Shown piece after piece: positions 1 through 6,508 of a stretch of DNA of 8,588 nucleotides. Each line of letters starts with the position of its first letter. Position 1 is the first letter of the stretch. The stretch comes from Clostridiales bacterium (GTDB taxonomy: Bacteria > Bacillota > Clostridia > Lachnospirales > Lachnospiraceae), in contig JAJQBM010000046.1 of assembly GCA_021203285.1 (NCBI GenBank), positions 1-8,588 on the forward strand. The letters run 5' to 3'. A program made the position numbers and the translations under genes. The notes below the pieces were generated by a model, which was not told the origin of the DNA, made no database searches, and was given only the letters and a program-made list of their open reading frames with translations.

Positions 1-887
1 AGAAGGGGCATGAGGGCTGTCAGAAAGCATTTGACGCGGAGTTTATGGGAGAGGATCTGGCCTACTGGGATACCATGGAGGAGCTTTTCGACCATTGCGT
101 CGGCAAGATCGGTATGACATGGAAGGAAGTTAAGGAAAAAGCGCCCTTTGAATATCTGCCCCGGGATGAGTGGCGAAGCTATTACGTTTATAAATGGACG
201 GATGAAAAGACCGGAAAGCTGAAGGGCTTTGACACGCCGTCGAAGAAAATAGAGATTTATCTGGACAGCATGATCACACTGGGACGGACGGGACAGCCCT
301 TTGCCAAGTGCGAGCTGCCGCCGGTGGAGGACGCCTATGACCCGCTGCCCTACTATCTGGAGCCGCCCGAGGGACCGGTTGCCGATCCGGAGCTGGCGAA
401 GGAGTATCCGCTGATCATGACAAACGGGCGTGTGCCGTTTTATCATCACTCTACGCTGCGGAATGTGCCCGCGCTGCGGGAGATGGCTCCGACCCCGGAG
501 GTATGGATTCACACCTCTGACGCGGAAAAATACGGCGTTGCGCCGGGAGACTGGGTGTGGATCGAGTCGCTGCGCGGAAAGATCCGGGCGAAAGCCTATG
601 TGACGGAGGGCATCTGTCCGGGTGCGGTCTGCATGGAGCGGTTCTGGAATCCGGAGACCTTAAACACGAAGACGCACGGTTGGAAAGAGATGAATGTCAA
701 TGTTCTGACCAAAGCGTCCGGCCCGTTTAATGATGTTGTGGGGACTTATACGCTCCGCGCGTTTCTCGTAAAGATTTACAAGGCCGAGGAGGGCGCTCCG
801 GAGGGCGTCTGGACAAAGCCGGAGGAATTCAAATCATGGCTGCCCATCGGCAGCGCGCAGGGGAGGTATATCGAATGGCACAATTAG
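1..887 (+). CDS. Molybdopterin oxidoreductase catalytic subunit, C-terminal part (5' end outside window)
   Basis: This is the last 294 codons of a large DMSO-reductase-superfamily (bis-MGD molybdoenzyme) catalytic subunit. The reading frame is open from base 3 and ends at TAG 885-887. Visible residues 75-86 carry the GFDTPSKKIEIY stretch that usually precedes the last domain. Residues 135 to about 255 form the molydopterin dinucleotide-binding domain, with TNGR...FHHS-like residues (TNGRVPFYHHS, 140-150), a beta-barrel segment containing VAPGDWVWIES, and a CPGAV turn. The iron-sulfur and active-site regions lie upstream and are not seen, so the Mo ligand, any Tat signal and the substrate are unknown. 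The gene overlaps the next gene by 13 bp, which supports translational coupling and an A-B subunit pair. It is followed by a TorD chaperone and by cofactor genes. Family assignment is firm. Candidates such as catechol dehydroxylase or another gut-type reductase are only guesses. Confidence 0.9.
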   Translation, partial: KGHEGCQKAFDAEFMGEDLAYWDTMEELFDHCVGKIGMTWKEVKEKAPFEYLPRDEWRSYYVYKWTDEKTGKLKGFDTPSKKIEIYLDSMITLGRTGQPFAKCELPPVEDAYDPLPYYLEPPEGPVADPELAKEYPLIMTNGRVPFYHHSTLRNVPALREMAPTPEVWIHTSDAEKYGVAPGDWVWIESLRGKIRAKAYVTEGICPGAVCMERFWNPETLNTKTHGWKEMNVNVLTKASGPFNDVVGTYTLRAFLVKIYKAEEGAPEGVWTKPEEFKSWLPIGSAQGRYIEWHN

Positions 888-1492
888 CAATGGTAGTAGA
901 GTTGGATCGCTGTATCGGCTGCCACGGCGGCTGCCAGGTGGCTTGCAAAACCGAGAACGAGATTGCGCTGGGGCGTTCCCGGAGTACCCTTTATACCATG
1001 GGACCGACCGGACACTTTCCGGATATTGAGATGTACTTTATGCCGGTGATGTGTCAGCAGTGCGCGAACCCTTCCTGTACAGAGGTCTGTCCCACCGGCG
1101 CATGCTATAAGGATGAGGAGGACGGCGTCATCTATATCGACCGCGATGTCTGCATCGGATGTCAGAGCTGTATGCGTGTATGTCTCTATGAGGCGAATCT
1201 CTTCAACCGGGAGTTGCATGTGATGGACAAGTGCAATCTCTGCGTGCAGCGGCGGGAGGATGGGCTGGAGCCCGCCTGTGTAAGAAACTGCGCCGGAGGT
1301 GCTCTCCATGTCGGAGATATCGACGACCCTGAGAGCGAGGTCTCGAAGCTGCTGGCTGCCAACGAGGGGCATGTCTATACATTGAAGGATGAGAACGGAA
1401 ACGAGCCCTCCGGACGGTTTATATTGAAAAACTGCAAGTGGATCGATGAATTGCCGTTTGACTTCGAGCGCCGGATGAAGGGAGAAAAGTGA
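875..1492 (+). CDS. 4Fe-4S ferredoxin-type electron-transfer subunit (DmsB/PhsB-like)
   Basis: This 205-residue protein should carry four [4Fe-4S] clusters and pass electrons to or from the molybdenum subunit encoded just upstream. Sixteen cluster cysteines are visible: C13/16/20/24, C60/63/68/72, C93/96/99/103 and C120/123/135/139. The middle and last groups have the CxxCxxxxCxxxC and CxxC...CxxxC spacing typical of DmsB, PhsB and NrfC subunits. The first group is unusual, CxxCxxxCxxxC instead of CxxCxxCxxxC, because of an extra Gly. The third group ends CLYE where CPY is usual. I chose ATG 875 (MAQLAMVVE) because GGGAGG at 861-866 sits 8 nt upstream. An in-frame ATG at 836 would add 13 residues that do not look like the family. 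There is no signal peptide or membrane segment. The stop is 1 nt before the next start, so the genes are in one operon. Confidence 0.93.
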   Translation: MAQLAMVVELDRCIGCHGGCQVACKTENEIALGRSRSTLYTMGPTGHFPDIEMYFMPVMCQQCANPSCTEVCPTGACYKDEEDGVIYIDRDVCIGCQSCMRVCLYEANLFNRELHVMDKCNLCVQRREDGLEPACVRNCAGGALHVGDIDDPESEVSKLLAANEGHVYTLKDENGNEPSGRFILKNCKWIDELPFDFERRMKGEK

Positions 1493-1493
1493 T

Positions 1494-2195
1494 ATGGAAA
1501 ATAGACAGGAGATCTGTGCGGCGATGCGACAGCGGGCGAATCTGTATCGTTTTCTGAGCCGCATCTATACGATGGAAGCGGATGAAAAACTGCTCGCCCG
1601 GATGAAACAGATGACATTTCCGGCGGAAGCGGCGGATGCTGATCTGCGGGATGGGTATGCGAAGCTCGCGGCGTATCTGGCAGAGATTAATCTTTCGGAA
1701 AAAGAGATTGCGGAGTCAGTCACGGAATTGGAAGTGGAATACGCGAGAATTTTTCTCGCCGCCGGCGTCGCTCACGGGACGGCCGCGTTTCCCTATAAAT
1801 CGGTGTATACCAGTAAACGGCATCTGGTCAATCAGGAAGCCTGCGATGATCTGACGGCTCTCTATGCCGCCAAGGGGCTGAAACCGCGGGAGGATATGTA
1901 TCGGATTCCGGATGACCACGCGGGGTTGGAGTTTGAATATATGGCCCGACTCTGTGAGGAGGCAATGCGTGCATGCGAATCTGACGATGAAACCGCGCTG
2001 GCGGAGCATCTTCAGGAGCAGAAGACCTTTTTTGAGAATCACCTCAGACGGTGGATTCCTCTCTTCGGAGACGATATCTCCAAGCATGCACAGACCGCTT
2101 TTTATGACGGAATCGGCAGGATCACAAGGGGATTTATGCAAGTTGAGACAGAATTTCTGAGGCATTTTGATACTCGTCCATCGTATTTATATTAA
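1494..2195 (+). CDS. TorD/DmsD-family molybdoenzyme maturation chaperone
   Basis: This 233-residue, mainly helical cytoplasmic protein belongs to the TorD/DmsD/NarJ group. These chaperones bind a molybdoenzyme apoprotein, guard its leader where present, and assist cofactor insertion. Family marks are ExEYARIF (residues 80-87), PYKSVY (100-105, matching the usual P-x-S-x-Y turn), PDDHAGLEFEYM (139-150, matching the P-D-H-x-x-x-E motif) and HLRRWIPLF (183-191). Length fits the family. The start ATG 1494 lies 1 nt after the ferredoxin-subunit stop, and AAGGGAG at 1478-1484 is the binding site. Position after the catalytic and iron-sulfur subunits suggests a dedicated chaperone for them. The last 20 codons are antisense to the last codons of mobA, which comes from the other strand. 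The partner is inferred from gene order. Confidence 0.9.
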   Translation: MENRQEICAAMRQRANLYRFLSRIYTMEADEKLLARMKQMTFPAEAADADLRDGYAKLAAYLAEINLSEKEIAESVTELEVEYARIFLAAGVAHGTAAFPYKSVYTSKRHLVNQEACDDLTALYAAKGLKPREDMYRIPDDHAGLEFEYMARLCEEAMRACESDDETALAEHLQEQKTFFENHLRRWIPLFGDDISKHAQTAFYDGIGRITRGFMQVETEFLRHFDTRPSYLY

Positions 2196-2742
2196 TGAGA
2201 CAGTTTCTCAGTTCACCCAGATTTTCCTCGTTTATGAAAAAAACGCTGTCTGCAGAGAGCCGATCCCGGAGCCGATAGTTTCCCTCCCGGATCTGCTTTT
2301 CGATTTGCGGCAGCAGACGCCGGTGGTAGATCCCGGCGGTGGTATAAATGCGTCCGTTTTGGTCGCGTACCAGCAGCGCATCCCATGAACCGGGAGGAAG
2401 CTGTTCCCGGATCCGGATCAGGTGCTGCAGGTACGCAGCACGCATAAACGGCATATCACAGGCACAGACAAAAAACTGATCTGCCGGTATCTGACGCATG
2501 GCGGTGCAAATACCGCCCAGCGGACCGATGTGGGGTACTTCGTCGACAATGGACGGATAATCTGCTGCAATCAACTCCGGTTTCACATCCGCAGAGACGG
2601 AGAGACAGACCGGGCCGCAGGAGGACAGCTCAGCAGCGATTTTTTCCACAAATGTCCGGTTCCCGATCTTCAGATTTGCTTTGTTCTGCCCCATCCGGGT
2701 ACTGTAGCCGCCGGTCAGAAGCAGGATGGCGAGTGTCTCCAT
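2134..2742 (-). CDS. mobA: Molybdenum cofactor guanylyltransferase MobA
   Basis: MobA transfers GMP from GTP to Mo-molybdopterin to form MGD, the cofactor form used by DMSO-reductase-family enzymes such as the one encoded at the start of the window. The 202-residue product has the nucleotide-binding signature LLTGGYSTRMGQNKA (residues 8-22), the HIGPLGGI segment (71-78), the Mg-binding DMPF motif (96-99), and NINTMDEY near the C-terminus (184-191), close to the usual NxNTPED. ATG 2742 is preceded by AGGAG 5 nt away. A TTG at 2784 is in frame, but its only Shine-Dalgarno-like sequence touches the codon directly, so I rejected it. It lies 57 bp downstream of the moeA-mobB fusion on the same strand, probably co-transcribed. 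Its end overlaps torD by 62 bp, tail to tail, with no obvious intrinsic terminator. Confidence 0.93.
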   Translation of the reverse strand: METLAILLLTGGYSTRMGQNKANLKIGNRTFVEKIAAELSSCGPVCLSVSADVKPELIAADYPSIVDEVPHIGPLGGICTAMRQIPADQFFVCACDMPFMRAAYLQHLIRIREQLPPGSWDALLVRDQNGRIYTTAGIYHRRLLPQIEKQIREGNYRLRDRLSADSVFFINEENLGELRNCLININTMDEYQNASEILSQLA

Positions 2743-2799
2743 CGAATCTCCTCTTGTTATAAAGTAGTCGTATTTTGAGAGCAACTCCTTAGAATTGCG

Positions 2800-4569
2800 C
2801 TATATTGTTTTCAGATAATGCAGGATCTCCTCAGCGATCTTCTCCGGCCGGTTCAGATCGAAAACCGGAATCCCTTCCGGAAATTGATCCGTCTTTGCTC
2901 GGTCTGTGGCAATGCCGATCAATGTGCCGGGATCACAGACCGGAGCGACAGAGTTTCCCTCGCGCACAACTTCGATTTTCGGATAATCTGTCCACTTGAA
3001 TCCCTCCAACAGAATCAGATCTGCATCGGGAAACGCCCGGATCAGGTCGGCTTCTGTCACCTGTTCTCTCCGGATAACCATGGAAAGCGCATCGGAATAA
3101 ATGGCCGTGCCGCAGGCTCCCGCAGCCCGATGGCGGTAGCTGTCTGTTCCGGGCACATCCGGGTTGAAACCGTGTCCGTTGTGTTTAACGGTCGCCACAC
3201 GCCACCTTTTCTCCCGAAAAACAGGGAGCAGGCGGGTAATCAGCGTGGTCTTCCCGGAATTTTTTACTCCGGAGATAACGAGGACCGGAGGGGATGTCCG
3301 GGTCAGCGAGCCCTGCGAAGATGGCTCTTTGCACGATTCCGTACCCAGCAGCCATATCTGAACCAAATCACCTGCCGCAAGATCCGGCGTCCCCGCCGCG
3401 ATATCAACCAGACAGTTGCATCCGCGCATGGAAGCCAGCACGCCGGAGGAGTGAAGCCCGTTCGGCAAAAAGACCTTCCCGTCCTCATACCGGGCGCGGA
3501 TAAAACGCCGCCCGCCGCTTTTTTTCGGAAAATTGTTCTGAAGGACAGCGGAGGTTTTCTTCATGAGAAAGCTGTCGTCGCCGGTCATTTTGGCCAGCGC
3601 AGGCCGCACCAGCAGCTCCGTATTTGCCAGCGCGCCGAACGGGTTGCCGGAGAGACTGATGACCGGCATATCCTGAAAAACGGAGAATATGGTCGGAGAA
3701 CCGGGCTTTATCCGAACCTTCCAGAATATTTTTTTTGCGTTCAGAATCTGTATGGTTTCGTGGAGAATATCTTTTTTGCCGACAGAGACGCCTCCGGTCG
3801 TCAGGATCAGATCTGCGCCCTCATTTGCCGCCTGCCGAATGGCGTCCGCCACAGCCGCCGCATCATCCGCAAGATGTCCCGTCCATTCAGGGATGATTCC
3901 AAACTCTGCCAGCCGCGCGGAGAGGAGATAATAGTTGCTGTTGTAGATCTTTCCCGGCAAAAGCGGCCGCCCCGGCTCTGTCACCTCGTCGCCGGTGGTA
4001 AAAAGCGCAATGCGCGGTTTTCCAAAGACAGGAACCGAATCGACGCCCATCGCGGCCAGATTGGCGATCTCCACATAGCCAAGCTTTTCTCCCGCGCGAA
4101 GCATACAGACGCCTTTTGGAAAATCCTCGCCGCGGTCGCAGTAATTGCCGTGTACCGGCACAGTCTGATAAACAGAGACCGACGTTTCTCCATAATCGGT
4201 ATCCTCCTGTCGGACACAGCAGTCGCAGCCGGCGGGGATCGCCGCTCCGGTCATAATGCGGACGGCTTCGCCGTTTTGTATCGTCCGTTCTGAAAACTGT
4301 CCGGCGTCGATTTCCTCCACCACTTTTAAAATTGCTGGGGTCTCTTTGGAAGCTGCCGCCAAATCAGCCGCATGGCAGGCATATCCGTCGATGGGAGAGC
4401 GGTCAAACGGCGGATTCTCTATTTCCGTGATCATATCCTCCGCCAATATTCGTCCTGCGGATGACAGAAGCGGCAGATGCTCCGCACGGGAAATCCGCCT
4501 GACGTGAGAGAGAATATAGTCGACTGCCTCCTCGAGAGAAATTCCGATCGGATAATCGATGCCTTCCAT
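2800..4569 (-). CDS. MoeA-MobB fusion: molybdopterin molybdotransferase plus MGD-synthesis GTPase adaptor
   Basis: This 589-residue protein joins two cofactor proteins. Residues 1 to about 408 are a full MoeA, which inserts molybdate into adenylylated molybdopterin. It has SPIDGYA (58-64), TTGDEV (191-196), TTGGVSVGKKD (257-267) and SLSGNPFGA (305-313); the Asp and Glu residues of these motifs match known E. coli MoeA active-site positions. A Ser/Thr/Pro-rich linker covers about 409-427. Residues 428-589 are MobB, with Walker A GVKNSGKT (434-441), TVKHNGHGF (460-468) and LLEGFK (520-525). MobB binds GTP and assists MobA, which is encoded directly downstream. I chose ATG 4569 because AGGAGG sits 7 nt before it; ATG 4575 directly abuts that site. 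The frame is continuous across the junction, so this is a true fusion. No convincing promoter was found on this strand. Confidence 0.95.
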   Translation of the reverse strand: MEGIDYPIGISLEEAVDYILSHVRRISRAEHLPLLSSAGRILAEDMITEIENPPFDRSPIDGYACHAADLAAASKETPAILKVVEEIDAGQFSERTIQNGEAVRIMTGAAIPAGCDCCVRQEDTDYGETSVSVYQTVPVHGNYCDRGEDFPKGVCMLRAGEKLGYVEIANLAAMGVDSVPVFGKPRIALFTTGDEVTEPGRPLLPGKIYNSNYYLLSARLAEFGIIPEWTGHLADDAAAVADAIRQAANEGADLILTTGGVSVGKKDILHETIQILNAKKIFWKVRIKPGSPTIFSVFQDMPVISLSGNPFGALANTELLVRPALAKMTGDDSFLMKKTSAVLQNNFPKKSGGRRFIRARYEDGKVFLPNGLHSSGVLASMRGCNCLVDIAAGTPDLAAGDLVQIWLLGTESCKEPSSQGSLTRTSPPVLVISGVKNSGKTTLITRLLPVFREKRWRVATVKHNGHGFNPDVPGTDSYRHRAAGACGTAIYSDALSMVIRREQVTEADLIRAFPDADLILLEGFKWTDYPKIEVVREGNSVAPVCDPGTLIGIATDRAKTDQFPEGIPVFDLNRPEKIAEEILHYLKTI

Positions 4570-4622
4570 AAACATACCTCCTGCTTTGGCTTTACAAACA
4601 GCATAACAGAAAAGCCGGTAAA

Positions 4623-4660
4623 TTGATAGAGACAAAAATATTGTCTCGTGCTATAATGTG
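4623..4660 (+). promoter_or_regulatory. Extended -10 promoter of the pheA-like/HAD/PHP operon
   Basis: A perfect TATAAT (4652-4657) is preceded by TG at 4649-4650, giving an extended -10. A 17-bp spacer separates it from GAGACA (4629-4634), a 4 of 6 match to TTGACA. Transcription should begin near 4664, giving a leader of about 60 nt before the ATG at 4726. This is read directly from sequence; activity is inferred. Confidence 0.75.
4629..4647. promoter_or_regulatory. Perfect inverted repeat overlapping the promoter, candidate operator
   Basis: GAGACAA (4629-4635) and TTGTCTC (4641-4647) form a perfect 7-bp dyad around a 5-bp AT-only centre. It covers the -35 hexamer and the first part of the spacer of the + strand promoter, where a bound dimer would block RNA polymerase. 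It also lies 60 bp upstream of the divergent moeA-mobB start, so it could affect both units. The dyad does not match operator consensus sequences I know well (CIRCE, LexA, CodY). The binding protein is unknown. Confidence 0.5.
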
Positions 4661-4666
4661 CGGAAA

Positions 4667-4691
4667 GGGCAGGTTTTTCGAGTCTCTGCCC
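4667..4691 (+). other. GC-rich hairpin in the 5' leader of the pheA-like operon
   Basis: GGGCAG (4667-4672) pairs with CTGCCC (4686-4691), with a G-U pair inside and an 11-nt loop. It starts a few bases after the predicted transcription start and ends 34 nt before the ATG. No U-tract follows, so it is not an intrinsic terminator. It may stabilise the mRNA 5' end or be chance. Confidence 0.4.
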
Positions 4692-4725
4692 GTAAGATTT
4701 ACTAATGTGCAGAAGGGAAGCCGAT

Positions 4726-5640
4726 ATGATGAAAGACCTTTCAGAGATAAGAAAAGATATTGATAAGATCGACCGTCAGATCGTTGATCTTTACGAGGAG
4801 CGTATGATGCTCACCACACAGGTCGCGGATTATAAGATTTCCACGGGAAAGCAGGTGTTTGACCCGCAGCGGGAGCATGACAAGCTGAATGCCGTGGCGG
4901 ATATGGCGCACTCGGATTTTACCAGCCACGGCGCGCGGGAGCTCTTTGAACACATCATGTCCATGAGCCGGAAAAAGCAGTACCAGCTCCTGACAGAGCA
5001 CGGGAAATTCGCCCCCACAGGCTTTGCTGAGATCGGGGCTCTGGATTTTTCCCATGCGGCCGCTGCATATATCGACACCTCCGAGGCCGCCGCGCGGCAG
5101 TATTTTTCGCAGTGGGTGGGCCGTCCGGCCAAAGACGGCGGCAATGCGGATGCTTCCGGAGTCTGCGGGCTCCTTCACTGTGAAAGCTGGCGGGAGGCGT
5201 GTGAAACCCTGCAAAAAGAGGAGGTCAACTACCTTTTTCTTCCGGTACAGGATCCGGCGTCCGGCTATGTCTCCGCGAACTACAATCTTGTCGCGGAATA
5301 CGGTTTTTACATATTGGAAGAGTATCACGCCAGTCCGGAGCCGAAGGACCGCTACATCCTGATTGCAAGGGACCGGCTCTCCTTAAGCGGTGCTGACAAA
5401 ATTACCATCTGTTTTGAGGCGCCGGACGCCTGCGGCTCCCTCTATCATCTGATGTCGCACCTGACATATAATAACCTGAATATGAACCGTATCGAGTCGA
5501 TCGTGATCTCCAGAGATCCGCTGGACTACCGGTTTTTCATGGATTTAAGCGGCAACTTAAATGACAGCGCAATCAAAAATGCGATTCTCGGCATGGGCAG
5601 CGAGGCGCGGAATTTTAAAATTCTCGGCAATTACCGTTAG
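4726..5640 (+). CDS. Chorismate mutase with truncated, motif-less prephenate dehydratase region and ACT domain
   Basis: This 304-residue protein is built like bifunctional PheA but is about 70 residues short. Residues 1 to about 90 are an AroQ-type chorismate mutase (chorismate to prephenate). R9, R26, K37, D46, R49 and E50 align with E. coli active-site residues R11, R28, K39, D48, R51 and E52, so this part looks active. Residues about 100-210 resemble only the first half of a prephenate dehydratase: the GxxGAYS motif is absent, the PIENS-like site reads PVQDP (173-177), the second half with SHPQAL is missing, and the catalytic TRF motif reads DRY (208-210). An ACT domain follows (about 224-304), with GSLY (237-240) and ESIV in place of the Phe-binding ESRP. 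ATG 4726 is preceded by GAAGGGA 7 nt away; ATG 4705 has no such site. The HAD gene starts 12 bp after the stop. Dehydratase activity is unlikely. Confidence 0.85.
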   Translation: MMKDLSEIRKDIDKIDRQIVDLYEERMMLTTQVADYKISTGKQVFDPQREHDKLNAVADMAHSDFTSHGARELFEHIMSMSRKKQYQLLTEHGKFAPTGFAEIGALDFSHAAAAYIDTSEAAARQYFSQWVGRPAKDGGNADASGVCGLLHCESWREACETLQKEEVNYLFLPVQDPASGYVSANYNLVAEYGFYILEEYHASPEPKDRYILIARDRLSLSGADKITICFEAPDACGSLYHLMSHLTYNNLNMNRIESIVISRDPLDYRFFMDLSGNLNDSAIKNAILGMGSEARNFKILGNYR

Positions 5641-5652
5641 GAGTGATTACAT

Positions 5653-6507
5653 ATGGAAAGAAAAAGGTTTTTTATTGATCTGGACGGAACGACACTGCGG
5701 GATGACAAGACGATCCCGCAGGAAAATATTGATGCCATACGGGAGGCGCTGGACATGGGGCATTACGTCGCCATCGCGACCGGACGTTCCCTGATCAGCT
5801 CCCAGACACACATCGACCGCCTCGGCATGGCGCGGGAGGGATGTTTTCTCGTGGCATATAACGGTGCGCTCATCTACGAGCTCGGCAGCGGAACCGTTCT
5901 TTTGAAACAGCTTTTTCCGGATGAGTACGCGCGGTATCTCTTCGCGGAGGCGGAAAAATATCAGCTCTATATGCAGGCATATTCAGAGACAGGCGTGCTG
6001 ACCCGTCAGCAATGCCCTGAGATTGAATATTACGCAAGGATTTCCAACACCGGCTACCATATTGTTCCGGACCTGTATCATCTGGAGACCTATCATACGC
6101 CGAAGGTTCTGCTGCTCTCCCTCGATGACCACGCTGCGCTGGAGAGATTTCAGCGGGATCATCTGGAGCGGGAGAGCGGAAAATGCACCAGCTATTTTTC
6201 CAGTCCGGAGTATCTGGAATATTGTCGTCCGGACAGCTCCAAAGGCAGCGGCATCCGTTTTTTTGAGAAATATCTTGGGATCGCCCATGAAAACACCATC
6301 GCTATCGGGGATGAGGAGAATGATCTTCCGATGATTACCATGGCAGGCATTGGTGCGGTTATGAAAAACGCGGGAGAGAACATCCGCTGCCATGCGGATT
6401 ATATTACGGAAAAGGACAATAATGAGGGCGGCGTAGCCGAAGTGATCCGGAAGTGTATCGCCGGAGAAATTTCCTGTCCGCCTGAGTCTTCGAAAGGGGA
6501 TCTTTGA
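5653..6507 (+). CDS. Cof-type HAD-IIB family phosphatase
   Basis: This 284-residue cytoplasmic protein belongs to the Cof group of haloacid dehalogenase phosphatases, which hydrolyse sugar phosphates, flavin or PLP phosphates and similar small molecules. Motif I is FIDLDGT with nucleophile D9 and acid D11. Motif II is ATGRS (42-46). Motif III is K197 in SSKGSG, and motif IV is GDEEND (219-224), binding Mg. The middle part (about residues 85-190) is the type IIB cap that sets substrate choice. Length is normal. AGGAG at 5639-5643 is 9 nt before the ATG. The gene follows the PheA-like gene by 12 bp and ends 1 nt before the PHP gene, so all three are likely one transcript. The substrate cannot be predicted. 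Confidence 0.93.
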   Translation: MERKRFFIDLDGTTLRDDKTIPQENIDAIREALDMGHYVAIATGRSLISSQTHIDRLGMAREGCFLVAYNGALIYELGSGTVLLKQLFPDEYARYLFAEAEKYQLYMQAYSETGVLTRQQCPEIEYYARISNTGYHIVPDLYHLETYHTPKVLLLSLDDHAALERFQRDHLERESGKCTSYFSSPEYLEYCRPDSSKGSGIRFFEKYLGIAHENTIAIGDEENDLPMITMAGIGAVMKNAGENIRCHADYITEKDNNEGGVAEVIRKCIAGEISCPPESSKGDL

Positions 6508-6508
6508 C

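Noticed and set aside
836..874. Earlier ATG start for the iron-sulfur subunit
   Set aside because: It would add 13 residues unlike the family and deepen the overlap; GGGAGG is correctly spaced only for ATG 875.
884..1564. Open frame of 226 codons on the - strand opposite the iron-sulfur subunit
   Set aside because: It is antisense to a protein with 16 cluster cysteines and has no motif or binding site of its own.
2196..2210. Small inverted repeat TGAGA/TCTCA after torD, as a terminator
   Set aside because: Only 5 bp with no T-tract, and it lies inside the mobA coding region.
2818..4293. Long open frame of 491 codons on the + strand opposite moeA-mobB
   Set aside because: It is fully antisense to a well-supported MoeA-MobB protein, its translation is rich in Arg, Pro and Cys without any family motif, and it lacks a convincing ribosome binding site.
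4570..4640. Promoter for moeA-mobB on the - strand
   Set aside because: The best -10-like hexamer (TATGCT, 4605-4600) has no acceptable -35 at a 16-18 bp distance, so I could not support a call.
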